Source of the DNA: Holacanthus passer | Taxonomy: Eukaryota > Chordata > Actinopteri > Pomacanthidae | Direction: 5' to 3' | Length of the DNA: 64,000 nucleotides | NCBI GenBank assembly: GCA_025331565.1 | Contig: JAFREQ010000040.1 | Location: forward strand, 3,955,001 to 4,019,000 | Part shown: positions 28,101 through 35,240 of the stretch, piece after piece | Position numbering within the stretch: position 1 is the stretch's first letter | Layout of the letters: each line of letters opens with the position of its first letter | Made by a program: the position numbers and the translations under genes | The notes under the pieces: model-generated | What the model was told of the DNA's origin: nothing | The model's input: the letters and a program-made list of their open reading frames with translations, nothing else | Databases searched by the model: none

Positions 28101-30881
28101 GGGTAAAAGACATCCACAGATGAAAGTAGATTTTGAACAATTCTGCAGCCCGGGGGGCCCGCTCTTTAATGAGGCAAAACTTTAAGTACTGAATAATAAA
28201 TAATAAAAATTGACAGTTCATTTAGCTTTCACTGTACCTCGTAGAGAAACCCATTACACGCCATTACTCTTACTGTCCGTGGCATGAACAGTAAGTATGG
28301 TGGAATATGAAAATGTACTGCACGAGGTGGGAGAGCTGAATGGGTAGTGGAGGTGTGTATGTTTGTGTGTAGGTGAAAACTGTCAATAAGGTCTTTTACC
28401 TTAGGTTAAATACAACTGGACGAGGCTATATGGTTTTAAAATTCTCTGTAAGTTGCTAAGTTGTAGATGAATATCATGTCAGTGTACAGGTGGGGGCATA
28501 AGACAAAATTGGCAATCCTATCTTGTCATCACCATGTACCATTTCTTTTTAGATGTTTAGATTTAGACCAGACCAATGGTTAAAGTTTTAGTGACCATGG
28601 AAATTATTCCGTAAAGAGATTAGCTACTGCAGCAAAAACTATTGTTCTCTAAGTGGCCTCGTTTCTATACCTTCAGCCATTTTCATGCCAGCTAGAAGGG
28701 CACACAGTCAAGCTGACAGCTTCACTTTTATGTGCCAAGGCTTCTTTTTCCCAATGAAAAGGGAGGTGAGTGGCTCTTTCATTGTGCTGCACAAAGAAGG
28801 CTATCAAAAATACAGGGCATTTAAAACAATGTCCCTGTTACTCTGCCCAGTCAAGTTTATTTGATATGTATGCCTCAGAATCGAAGTTGCCTCTGGTGAC
28901 TTTACAACCTGTACAACTTACAACACAATATTCTTGAATTTGGATTGGAACAGAAAAAGTCTTTGATGGAAAATATGTGAGGAGCATAAGAATGGATAAG
29001 AGAGGCGGGATCTCTCTTTGAAGATGTTCAGTCACACGGTGGATGTCTACTTTCTAATGTAGCCAAATAGAAACTGCCACAATAGAAAAAATGCAATTTT
29101 CATCATGGTGGACGTAACATGATGAAAAAAACAAATTAATTTATTCATTTCTATACTCACATATGACAACATGGCTTTGAGTTCTTCGTCACTTCTTACA
29201 GTAATTCTGTCCCCCACCTCATCTTCATCTAAAACACACAGAAGCATCTTAAAATTTGGACTTTTAACAAATAAATAACACATAAACATACATCAACACC
29301 AGACAACAGTTAAAGCAGAACAAATTTTTGATTTTGAACATGACTGACTTCATCTTAAGGGATAAGATTAGTCCAACGCATTTATGATATAGCAAATATA
29401 AACATTTACAGCAAACTGTAAAACAAAATCAAGCTGAATTTACTATTATATCAACTAATACTCCCATACTAAAACTTTAAGGGTGAGCTTTAATCAAAAC
29501 ATTTGTTACTCTTTAAGTACTCTTTTTGACTTTACATGTCATTTTGAGGGACAAAATGAGAGAAAAGCAGGAATACAGCTGGTAAATTTTCATAAATTCA
29601 AAGGGATAAGATAACATCACAAACAATAAAATAACTGCAATGACATGCACTGTGCTTTAAACTTTATACTTCTGCCATTAATAAGCAGTGTTTTCTTGTT
29701 CATATTTCTGCCTTGAAATTACAAGGTGTTGTGGCATTTTATGAACACATCCAAAAATTCAAAAGCCAAGCACAGACTACTTTACAGCATGCTCACCTGT
29801 TTTAGCCACCAACTTATGTAAGTTACTAAGACTGAGCATAAGCATCACTACTAGCTATTTTGCATCAAGTGTGGTTAAAAACTATTTCAACCTTGAATAA
29901 AGAATAAGGACACAACTTTGTCTGTTTTATTAGGGTATACAACAATCTAAAAAGTAGCATCATTAATCTTAGTGTTATATGCATGGATCAAGAGGATACA
30001 CTCAAAACACTAATTGCTTTTTCCTGCCCTCATCATGTACAGTAGACATAAACATATTAAAAGAAGCTTTACAACGTGTAAAACCTAAGGGAATGATAAT
30101 GAAGTGGCTTCCATATAGTAGTCAGGGGAGTTTTGTGAGTAACAGTGCAGCAATTATTGATACTAAGTTAGTAAATTATAGGTAAGGTTTTGTTGTACAA
30201 AACATTGTCACCAATGAGAAATATAGTATAGGTCAATGAGAAGGTTGACAGGACTGAGAACTATTAGTTATGAGGAGCTATTATTATGAGGACTATTATA
30301 AGTTATGAGGAGTTGAAAAAGTACTGTGATGTATTTTAGACCTTCTCATTCTACAAGTCATCAACAGCTTGAAGAATATGTAGTTGCAAACTCCCTGTTT
30401 CATCAGCAAGTGTGGAAGATAAACTTACATTCAAAGGCTGTGACTGTGGCTTCAGGCATCACATCTCTGATGGCGACCTGAAATGTAAATTATAACAGGG
30501 ACATTAATACAGTTTACAGATGCAGTTTGTCAGGATTGAAGAAGATATTCAAACCTAATAAGGTGTACAAATATGAATATGTGAGGTGGAGTCACTAAAC
30601 TATTCATTGTACTTTAAACAAAGGTCAGACACATTCAGTTTGAAACCGAAACAGTCCAATTCAAACTGTTTCGGTGTCGCCTCACTGTTCAGCTGTTGTT
30701 AACTGACATCCTGACAGTTAGCTAGCTCTTTAGCATTTTGAAGACTCACCAGCAAGTCATTGAAGTTCAGAAGAGATGGACAGTCGACGGACGAGTCCAT
30801 GTCCCCTGAAGGCGTCTTGATACGGATCACTATCGCCTCGGTGTCCATTGCGCAGAGGTTATTTAAATCGAGTATGAGCAT
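1545..30881 (-). CDS. map2k5: MAP2K5 (MEK5) dual-specificity kinase gene, 19 coding exons in window, 3' end off left edge
   Basis: MEK5 phosphorylates the TEY motif of ERK5 in the cytoplasm and binds MEKK2/3 and ERK5 through its N-terminal PB1 domain. The joined exons (30750-30881, 30429-30477, 29161-29228, 25158-25227, 24382-24422, 22563-22630, 22395-22443, 20855-20919, 13559-13598, 13346-13414, 12789-12870, 11771-11832, 9758-9806, 9574-9647, 8406-8456, 8206-8277, 6830-6859, 1914-1940, 1545-1577) give 1131 bases, 377 codons, without frame break. PB1 is about residues 17-108. In the kinase, the glycine loop GHGNGGTVYK is at 172-181, the ATP lysine is K194, HRDVKPSN is at 280-287, DFG is at 300-302, the activation sites are S310 and T314 (S-IAK-T), and APE is at 323-325. 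Alignment to human MEK5 from memory is colinear with an offset of one. About 70 C-terminal residues lie beyond position 1. The family is certain; exon borders rest on GT-AG sites and frame. Confidence 0.96.
1914..1940 (-). CDS. map2k5: map2k5 exon 18, 27-base micro-exon
   Basis: 27 bases between CAG and GTAAG, encoding IQKNQGSLM (358-366), identical to human MEK5. Phase 0. Separated from exon 17 by 4.9 kb. Confidence 0.92.
1941..6829 (-). other. map2k5: map2k5 intron 17
   Basis: 4.9-kb intron between two micro-exons. AT-rich, without recognised transposons. A unique block near 6170-6330 has the character of a conserved noncoding element (listed separately). Confidence 0.8.
6170..6330. promoter_or_regulatory. 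Candidate conserved noncoding element in map2k5 intron 17
   Basis: Unique, balanced-composition block with no microsatellite or repeat. It carries the homeodomain core CTAATTAAG, the GGTAACC pair around 6178-6193 and GGCAATTACATTTG. It stands out from its AT-rich surroundings. Function is inferred only. Confidence 0.3.
6830..6859 (-). CDS. map2k5: map2k5 exon 17, 30-base micro-exon
   Basis: 30 bases between CAG and GTGAGT, encoding LALGMFPYPQ (348-357). It corresponds to the ten residues LALGRFPYPQ that, from what I recall, are absent from the shorter human MEK5 isoform. That makes it a good candidate for an alternative cassette. Skipping it would keep the frame. Confidence 0.92.
6860..8205 (-). 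other. map2k5: map2k5 intron 16
   Basis: 1.35-kb intron. I see no repeat family or exon in it. A 138-residue open frame on the plus strand at 7946-8362 runs across exon 16 antisense and is not a gene. Confidence 0.75.
8206..8277 (-). CDS. map2k5: map2k5 exon 16 (APE, helix F)
   Basis: 72 bases, phase 0, residues 324-347. Reads PERISGEQYGIHADVWSVGI then SFME. Intron 15 is 128 bases. Nearly identical to human, with HSDVWSLG changed to HADVWSVG. Confidence 0.97.
8406..8456 (-). CDS. map2k5: map2k5 exon 15 (activation segment)
   Basis: 51 bases, residues 307-323, reading LVNSIAKTYVGTNAYMA. S310 and T314 are the MEKK2/3 phosphorylation sites (human S311/T315). Phase 0 at both ends. Confidence 0.96.
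8709..8748. repeat. (TG)n microsatellite
   Basis: About 20 uninterrupted TG units. Confidence 0.95.
9152..9197. repeat. (GC)n(AC)n compound microsatellite
   Basis: A GC run passes directly into an AC run. Alternating purine-pyrimidine of this kind has Z-DNA potential. Confidence 0.95.
9430..9454. repeat. (AC)n microsatellite
   Basis: About 12 AC units, then ATACACAC. Confidence 0.9.
9574..9647 (-). CDS. map2k5: map2k5 exon 14 (catalytic loop and DFG)
   Basis: 74 bases, residues 282-306. Contains the catalytic aspartate D282 in DVKPSNMLVN and the metal-binding D300 in CDFGVSTQ. This is the most diagnostic exon for an active MAP2K. Confidence 0.97.
9758..9806 (-). CDS. map2k5: map2k5 exon 13 (helix E, HRD arginine)
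   Basis: 49 bases, residues 266-281 plus one base. Reads VVKGLTYLWSLKILHR and splits the HRD motif, whose aspartate D282 is completed by exon 14, 110 bases away. Acceptor TAG. Confidence 0.94.
9807..11770 (-). other. map2k5: map2k5 intron 12
   Basis: 2-kb intron. About half of it is the LINE remnant. A purine-rich stretch follows at 11300-11465. Confidence 0.8.
9970..10970 (+). mobile_element. Degenerate non-LTR retrotransposon (LINE) reverse-transcriptase fragment
   Basis: Lies in map2k5 intron 12, antisense to the gene. Spaced matches follow the order of a common fish LINE ORF: the GAGGTGGTCAG...AAACTCC and GAAATGCTAAAAGG block near 9980-10045, the CAGCAGTGTGTCTTG...TTCATGG core near 10194-10225, and the GAGATGCAGCTCCTTTGCATTG and GTAAGGATGCCTCC blocks near 10720-10785. 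The usual catalytic-core spacing is shortened and many stops break the frame, so it is dead. Clade not assigned. Confidence 0.75.
11771..11832 (-). CDS. map2k5: map2k5 exon 12 (helices D-E)
   Basis: 62 bases, residues 245-265, reading GGSLDVYKRIPEHVLGRIAV then A. Matches human GGSLDVYRKMPEHVLGRIAVA. Acceptor GCAG, donor GTAAGT. Confidence 0.94.
11833..12788 (-). other. map2k5: map2k5 intron 11
   Basis: 956-base intron. No exon, repeat family or clear regulatory block seen. Confidence 0.75.
12789..12870 (-). CDS. map2k5: map2k5 exon 11 (strands 4-5, hinge)
   Basis: 82 bases, residues 218-244 plus one base. Reads CDSPYIITFFSAFFVENRIS then ICTEFMD. The hinge TEFMDGGSLDVY is completed by exon 12. 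TFFS replaces human GFYG; other positions match. Confidence 0.94.
12871..13345 (-). other. map2k5: map2k5 intron 10 with a large microsatellite
   Basis: 475-base intron. The only notable content is the imperfect CACG/CA repeat at 13026-13102. Confidence 0.8.
13026..13102. repeat. (CACG/CA)n compound microsatellite
   Basis: Interspersed GCAC and ACAC units grade into pure AC. Confidence 0.93.
13346..13414 (-). CDS. map2k5: map2k5 exon 10 (helix C)
   Basis: 69 bases, phase 0 at both ends, residues 195-217. Reads VIPLDITVELQKQIMSELEI then LYK. The helix C glutamate sits in MSELEIL. Nearly identical to human. Confidence 0.95.
13559..13598 (-). CDS. map2k5: map2k5 exon 9 (ATP-binding lysine)
   Basis: 40 bases, residues 181-194, reading KAYHLLGKRVLAVK. 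The last codon is the catalytic lysine K194 (human K195). It lies after the 7.3-kb intron 8, the largest in the part of the gene seen here. Confidence 0.93.
14040..14470. promoter_or_regulatory. Candidate conserved noncoding elements, map2k5 intron 8 (left)
   Basis: Two unique blocks. At 14070-14150 there is CCGTAATGATTTAATTATC followed by CATCGGCTTTAG. At 14385-14460 there is GGCCCAGGCCTTTAATTAATG followed by a run through TATTTACCC. The dense homeodomain cores, moderate GC and lack of simple repeats resemble vertebrate developmental enhancers. Confidence 0.33.
15000..15105. promoter_or_regulatory. Candidate conserved noncoding element, map2k5 intron 8 (right)
   Basis: Block with CAATCAATATCAG, TCTTAATTAAGATG and GTTAATTGAGGC within 90 bases: three homeodomain or PBX-like sites in a unique sequence. 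Confidence 0.33.
16365..16465 (+). repeat. Teleost retroposon tail, copy 1
   Basis: Diverged copy of the common fish repeat recognised by TTTATATTTAT, CAAATCACAA and GCCTCAAGG...TTTTATA, then AGACCCC. Related to the copy at 18305. Confidence 0.6.
18305..18600 (+). repeat. Teleost retroposon tail, copy 2
   Basis: Starts TTCAGTTCAATTTTATTTG with ATAGTGCCAAATCA and CAAGGCACTTTACA, the signature of a very common fish retroposon end. The right limit is approximate. Confidence 0.65.
18895..19330 (+). mobile_element. LINE fragment (region upstream of reverse transcriptase)
   Basis: Matches the part of a fish LINE ORF upstream of the segment seen at 9970. Landmarks are GCCTGGCTGAGGGCTCGATG at 18928, TCATGTTGGAGATTGGG at 18990, a frame reading roughly DSAERDQQARKDAAVVLWEA near 19090-19150, and GACCTCAACTGGGACTTTT near 19271. 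Stops and indels show it is inactive. The upstream part lies to the right of the downstream part, so the two are separate insertions. Confidence 0.65.
20855..20919 (-). CDS. map2k5: map2k5 exon 8 (glycine-rich loop)
   Basis: 65 bases, residues 160-180 plus two bases. Begins the kinase domain with QDIHYQEQLGHGNGGTVY; the glycine loop G-H-G-N-G-G is intact. Donor GTAAGT. Confidence 0.95.
21838..21882 (+). repeat. Fish retroposon 3' tail (GATAAGATAA...CCACAGTGGGGAAAT)
   Basis: Contains the well-known teleost repeat core CCTTTATTCGTCCCACAGTG followed by GGGAAATTC. A second copy lies at 27698. Confidence 0.7.
22076..22114. repeat. (TG)n microsatellite
   Basis: About 18 TG units ending in GAGTGTGAGAGAG. 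Confidence 0.95.
22395..22443 (-). CDS. map2k5: map2k5 exon 7 (linker before kinase)
   Basis: 49 bases completing S143 to Q159 (SLKKSSAELKRILTNGQ). Matches human SLKKSSAELKKILANGQ closely. The intron to exon 6 is only 119 bases. Confidence 0.93.
22563..22630 (-). CDS. map2k5: map2k5 exon 6 (linker)
   Basis: 68 bases, residues 121-142 plus two bases. Starts VNTRPNPANDCTHAVPDS. This is a diverged linker, but it starts with the same VNTR as human and aligns over its full length. Canonical CAG and GTGAGC sites. Confidence 0.88.
22801..22925. repeat. Polypurine tract
   Basis: About 120 bases that are almost entirely A and G on the plus strand. On the transcribed intron strand it reads as a pyrimidine tract. 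Confidence 0.7.
23940..24240. mobile_element. Possible MITE-like element with hairpin
   Basis: GC-richer than its surroundings. Contains a perfect 9-bp hairpin, CTGCCGTAA at 24156-24164 and TTACGGCAG at 24178-24186, followed by ATTGCGGGATCTC. It looks like a nonautonomous repeat, but the family and limits are uncertain. Confidence 0.35.
24382..24422 (-). CDS. map2k5: map2k5 exon 5 (linker)
   Basis: 41 bases, residues 107-120, reading AGKTPGIRNIHGLK. This matches human ACKPPGERNIHGLK, in the segment between PB1 and kinase that is linked to ERK5 docking. Donor GTACCT. Confidence 0.92.
24423..25157 (-). other. map2k5: map2k5 intron 4
   Basis: 735-base intron with an AT microsatellite at 25031-25050. 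Nothing else seen. Confidence 0.8.
25158..25227 (-). CDS. map2k5: map2k5 exon 4 (end of PB1)
   Basis: 70 bases, residues 84-106 plus one base. Reads YCNTMNEQRMNGLL then PDPLQIFPR, matching the human YYSTVMEQQVNG...EPLQIFPR. Acceptor TAG, donor GTACGG. Confidence 0.93.
26230..26780. promoter_or_regulatory. Candidate conserved noncoding elements, map2k5 intron 3
   Basis: Two unique blocks. One is 26235-26350 (CTTATTGATTAAGGCTGCAA, ATTACCACCTAATC, GTTGGCCAATAAC). The other is 26690-26780 (GATGTTAATTAAGTGCTG, GAGCATTAATTTTGCTC). The second contains the short inverted pair GAGCA...TGCTC around ATTAAT. Enhancer role is inferred from composition only. Confidence 0.33.
27698..27738 (+). repeat. Fish retroposon 3' tail, second copy
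   Basis: AAGATAAGATATTCCTTTG then GTCCCACAATGGGGAAG; same core as 21838-21882, same orientation. Confidence 0.7.
28060..28290. promoter_or_regulatory. Candidate conserved noncoding element, map2k5 intron 3
   Basis: Unique block with CTCGAGCAGCATCATTGTG, CGGGGGGCCCGCTC and, on the minus strand, an exon-like end CTACGAG followed by GTAC. That end resembles the exon 4 end CCACGAG-GTAC, but there is no open frame, so I do not call an exon. Confidence 0.25.
29161..29228 (-). CDS. map2k5: map2k5 exon 3 (PB1 acidic OPCA motif)
   Basis: 68 bases, residues 61-83. Holds the acidic PB1 motif YEDEVGD followed by RITVRSDEELKAMLSY. Human MEK5 has YEDEDGD, so one aspartate is replaced by V65 (codon GTG). 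The rest of the motif is intact. Confidence 0.96.
29229..30428 (-). other. map2k5: map2k5 intron 2
   Basis: 1.2-kb AT-rich intron. A small imperfect tandem duplication (unit near AGTTATGAGGAG) lies at 30260-30315. Otherwise nothing seen. Confidence 0.75.
30429..30477 (-). CDS. map2k5: map2k5 exon 2 (PB1)
   Basis: 49 bases between a CAG acceptor and a GTAAG donor. Encodes residues 45-60 (VAIRDVMPEATVTAFE) and the first base of Y61. It matches the PB1 helix 1 region of human MEK5 (PEATTTAFE). Confidence 0.93.
30645..30675. repeat. 11-bp inverted repeat in map2k5 intron 1
   Basis: ACCGAAACAGT at 30645-30655 and ACTGTTTCGGT at 30665-30675, a perfect hairpin with a 9-base loop, 75 bases downstream of exon 1. 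Confidence 0.85.
30750..30881 (-). CDS. map2k5: map2k5 exon 1 (start codon, first PB1 strands)
   Basis: Encodes residues 1-44. Two in-frame ATGs exist: 30881 (weak context, T at -3) and 30848 (M12, strong context, G at -3 and G at +4). The 11-residue extension MLILDLNNLCA has the same length as the human MEK5 extension and shares its M-L-x-L-x-L spacing and final Ala. For that reason I set the start at 30881. A TAG lies in frame nine codons upstream. The PB1 core VIRIK at 18-22 carries the basic lysine. The donor GTGAGT starts at 30749, phase 0. The 5' UTR extent is unknown. Confidence 0.9.
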
Positions 30882-30904
30882 AAAGAGGAAGAACTGAGCC
30901 TCAT
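30863..30904 (-). other. map2k5: Upstream ORF overlapping the first map2k5 start codon
   Basis: ATG at 30904-30902 (A at -3) opens a 13-codon frame ending in TAA at 30865-30863. It overlaps the ATG at 30881 in another frame and stops 14 bases before the strong ATG at 30848. This applies only if the 5' leader includes it. Confidence 0.5.
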
Positions 30905-31250
30905 ACTACCACTGTTTAAGCTAACAAGCTAATTTCCTGCAGTGGTTCATGTTAGCATCCTGCTCAGTCCAGACACTTGAACCACAGATTTAAAAACTTT
31001 AACAGTCACCGCCGGCGTCAAAGTCACCTCATATCTTCGTGAAAGGTTAAGCTTGAACTGTAAATTTATTTTCACCCGCTGTCTGACTCAAAGTTTTACA
31101 CTGTGTTATCGGACATTTTTAGCCATGCAGCTAGTTTTGAGGAAACAGCGCTTCCGAATCAACATCCGCTCAGGGCTTTTCAAAGTAAAAGACCCGCATC
31201 TTTGTATCCACTGCAAACAGCTTTGCTTTTACTGTGAAGTAGCCTGACGT
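30905..31250 (-). promoter_or_regulatory. map2k5: map2k5 5' leader and promoter region
   Basis: Sequence just upstream of the first exon. It has local CpG enrichment (ACCGCCGGCGTC near 31009) and an ETS-like CGGAAG on the minus strand at 31151-31156. No TATA box is well placed. The start site cannot be read from sequence. Confidence 0.45.
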
Positions 31251-32587
31251 TCACTGAGTTCTGCACATATTGTATTTCTGCCTATGCAGCAAATATTTTT
31301 AACATGCATGCAGTAAATGTAGACTATTGTGCCACTTAACCAGCAGAACTGTCTGCATTCAAGTTTCCTCTTCACAAAGCTCATTGTCACATATTTGCAT
31401 TATATGTTAAAATACATTTCTAATGCCTCTGTAAAAACCTTTATCCTAATGACAGTCTGGGCTTCTGCCTCCTCGATGAAACGATTAACGAGATAAACAG
31501 TTTTTGTCTGCATGACTTTGTTTTACCAACAACAAATATATAATCAATAGCTCAACAACTATAACAAGAACAACAATAATTTCACCAATGTGATATCTAA
31601 AATATTTCCATTTTTATGTTCTTGTTTTCATTTTTCATTTCTGAAAGAACCCTGGTTATAATTGCCCTTTGGACTGGAAAGTGACAGAAAAAACTTTGTA
31701 ATGCAACGTGCATGAAGGTAACACTGGGTGACACACTATGTGTGTGTACAGCTCAGCCTTTTGTACTGAATTGGAATTATTGAACGTTCCATCAAAAGAG
31801 ATTGTTGCCACCTTGGACTGCTTTTGCTGTACATGACATTGATGTGAGATCAAGTTTGATCATTCTGAGTAGCTTTCTGGGGGTATAATAGGTGAATATA
31901 TAAAGCATAAATATTCGTTTTAGAATTGACCATAGAATGTTATTGTAAATGTTCAGTTGGTATTTGCATGTTGTATGAATGGTCCTCACAAGCACAGCTG
32001 TATTGACAAGCCACCTACTCTTTTTTCCCAATTCTGTGCCCTCATGACCATGGCTTTTCAAGTATTCAAAGAAGCTTTTGCCTCTTTCACTCTACATTAA
32101 CACAGCATTAGTATTTAAAGGTTTTCACTTGGCGTGAGTCATTAGTGTATAATTGAATGCAAAACAAAGGGGCACTTAAAACTGTTGTTGATTACGGCCT
32201 TATGATTGAGGAGCTGCCTCAGTCTCTCTGCCCGTTCACCAAAGAGCTCTGATTGCAGTTCCAAGAACGAGACATTGATCCCTGAGCAAAATGAAGTCTC
32301 TTTCTCTGTTAATTTATAGGGCTCTGCTCACAGAGCTGATACCCAAGTCTGTTGACTGGGGTTCTGTGTAATGATAAGAACTTGTTAAAGCTTGTTCTGT
32401 CTCCCCATGGCTCAGATCTGGCTGAACATGTGGCACTTGAAAACAATATCAATGAGACGTGTGCTGTGCCAGCCATTACAGTAGGTTGGGTTTCACTGGC
32501 TGCTAAAACAAAAGTCTCCACCTCTGGTTGGCCCGAGGCTGAACTTCTCTATCAGTTGTTACCATCTCGTTTAATAGGTAAGGGAAG

Positions 32588-32655
32588 CAGTAGTGGTAGT
32601 CCAGCAAGTAAGTAAGTATAGTACCTGAGTAAATATACTTAATGTTACTTTCCAA
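32588..32655. repeat. AAGTAC-type percomorph repeat, end fragment
   Basis: GTAAGTATAGTACCTGAG then TAAATATACTTAATG and TACTTTCCAACACT, the typical end of this abundant fish repeat. Confidence 0.6.
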
Positions 32656-32660
32656 CACTA

Positions 32661-32683
32661 CCTATCTATCTATCTATCTATCT
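32661..32683. repeat. (CTAT)n microsatellite
   Basis: About six tetranucleotide units, directly after the AAGTAC-type repeat tail. Confidence 0.9.
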
Positions 32684-34954
32684 ACTTGTCTTTCTATTGC
32701 AACTATCTCAAACACACACACAGAGGTGAGAAGATCATTCCATCGACCTGCGTCTACATGCATCTAATCTCTTACACCTGTACCAACAGCTGGGTTAAAG
32801 ACCCATTGATTTCCATGTAATGCCTGAAATTATTACTTTGCCTAATTGTAACAGGAGAGTAAAGGGGAAAAACAAAGCTGGGCTATCAAGCGTTCTCATT
32901 AATGCCTCCACCAGCACTGCCCTCTGATGAAAAGCAAAGGATCTATATGGCACTTTGTCAAACATACTCTCCCAGGACTTGACGTTAGGTCCTTCTGCTT
33001 TAGGGGCAACTAGGATGAAGCCCAGTCAGCAATCCACATTATCAGAAATCAAACTCCTGACTTAGCTGGGAGGGGAAAGTGGAAAAGGAAGGCCAGCATT
33101 CACTGTCTGGTAATTAAAACCCATTTTATCAGACCTCCTCTCTTGGCCCGTACCTCTTTTCTTGTTATTGACAAGCTGCTTAGCGCAAAGTGAGCTCAGT
33201 TTGTCTCTAAATATATGAGGCACTTATTTAACTTTCTCAGCAAAGAGGGAAAAGCAAGTAAACAAGACAGCAACAAAATTGTCCAGCAAGATTGCCCATT
33301 ATTTATTTACTACAGTTTTCATTTTATTTATGCTTGTTTTTGTGTGTAAGTACAAATGTACAAATGTAGCCTGTGTTTGCTCCTTTTTCTTCCTCCTCCT
33401 CCTTTGATGATTATTATTTCATTAGTCTATGCCAAATGTATTGGTCGGCTTGTTGTGTTTATTGATTAATGAGCCCACGTCAGCATTGTCTTCCTTCACT
33501 GTAATGCTGATATAGAAGATCTTGAAATACTATTTGTCTGCTGGTTAAGCATTGATCATTCTTGCAGATATTGACTGTTACTTGGTAGCTTTCTATTTAC
33601 AATGCCCCTTAACATTAATGGTAATTATTCAAAGTAAAGCTGCATGAGTTTGTAGTTTAAGGCCTTATTTACCCTGATGAAACCAACAGTAGGGAAGATA
33701 TCACCGGCCTTGGTCGCAAAAGGGGGCCGGACCTGCTGCGAGTTCAGTAAGAGAAACGTGTGGCACCATCTGTCCAGGGCCACGTCCCAACTCAGGTATC
33801 CAGATGCAAACCCTCCAGCTGAAATAGAGATGTGTCTCCTCAGCCTTGAAGCCTGAAGCCTGTTGTTTATTGATGCTGCCAGAGTCCCTGCTCAGATCGA
33901 TACCATCTCCCCTCAGATGGGCCTTCAACACGCAGACTCCAAATTGAGGTCAGGATATGTAGAGGGTTATGACACTTCAGCAGATATGAATTGCCGGAGA
34001 GGCTGCGATCATTTGTTACACCTTCCTTTTAAAATTCATCTCAAAGTTGACCTGTGATGAAGCACGGAGAGTTTGTGAGTCACTGGTGTGAGAGTTATGA
34101 AATGCACAAATATGCGGACATGTGTGACTACCTCTCAGCTCTCGGAGCAGCACGCTTTCCCTGCCATGTTTCCCATTCACCTCTGAGCTCCCCTTTATGA
34201 CTGCATGTTGTTTCTGTTGTTTCTAATAAAGAGGAAATATTGGTGCCTTCCTGACCTGCTCATTGGGGCCATAGAAAATTTATGGGGTGTGTCTGCTCCA
34301 TAGAGGCTGCTTTTGAACTGAGCCTGACACAAATAACACATCGCCAGTTCACCAGAGCTCTATTGGCCCTTCTTTCATGCTGTGGTCAAGTGACTTTATT
34401 GAATGCAAGATGTGACTACATGGTGTTTTCAGTGAAAACAAAAAAGCCATAAAATATATTGAAGTATTTCCCTTTCGTGGAACATTTTCGTCATGAACAT
34501 GCAGCACACACTTTGCAGTTTCAGCCCAGGAATCTGATTGTTAAAAATCTTCCAATTGTAGGTTTCAACTTTACTTTATTTGATTTTAATTATTTTTTCC
34601 AACAGTGTGTTGCATCTTCAAAGGTATTTTTTTGTGATTCTCACAGATGCTGACATTTTATCTATCTGGACAGACCCAGTGCTGGATGACATGAAAAGAG
34701 AATAGTGTGACAAAATCACAGAGACGCAGAGACACAGAGACAGACACGTGGAGTGCTGAGGTCACAAATGGGGCTAGTTGAGACCAAGGAGCGAGTTAAT
34801 GAACCTTCATGTTTTCTCCTGTCTTATATTAAAAGGTACACAAACAAGTACTTAAATAAGTTAAGGCACATAATTAAGGATGTTTTTAAAAGCCTTTTAA
34901 AAAAAGCACTAAAACAGGTCATGGCAGCCTGCAACTACATGTTGATGATGAAGA

Positions 34955-35240
34955 TTTTTGTAAATACCACAATGTAAAAATACCCTGTTAGAAATAAAAT
35001 CCTGCATTCAAAATCTTAATTGAGTATAGAAATAGAAGTTCTTATGCAGCAGAATGGCACCTGTCACTGTTATATTGCATAATACTTTATTATGATAACT
35101 GATTTGAATGCTTTAGCTGGTGGAGCTGTTTTTTTCTACTACTTTTGTATTGTTTTAGCTATAACAATAAGTACAAGTACTCAGAATTGTAATGAAGTAT
35201 GGTACTTGATTGAATGTACATTTCACCTCTGCATATATAA
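34955..35240. repeat. AAGTAC-type percomorph repeat, long copy
   Basis: Carries in order TAAAATCCTGCATTCAAAATC, GCAGAATGGCACCTGTCA, GCTTTAGCTGGTGGAGCTG, ACAAGTACTCAGAATTGTA and TTTCACCTCTG, the successive landmarks of the family. Confidence 0.7.

Larger units (their letters stand above)
25228..29160 (-). other. map2k5: map2k5 intron 3
   Basis: 3.9-kb intron. Contains candidate noncoding elements (26230-26340, 26690-26780, 28060-28290) and a retroposon tail at 27698-27738. No coding exon seen. Confidence 0.8.

Noticed and set aside
28215..28275. Possible alternative exon resembling the end of exon 4 (CTACGAG then GTAC)
   Set aside because: Only about 12 bases are alike; the nearest acceptor gives a stop in the useful frame.
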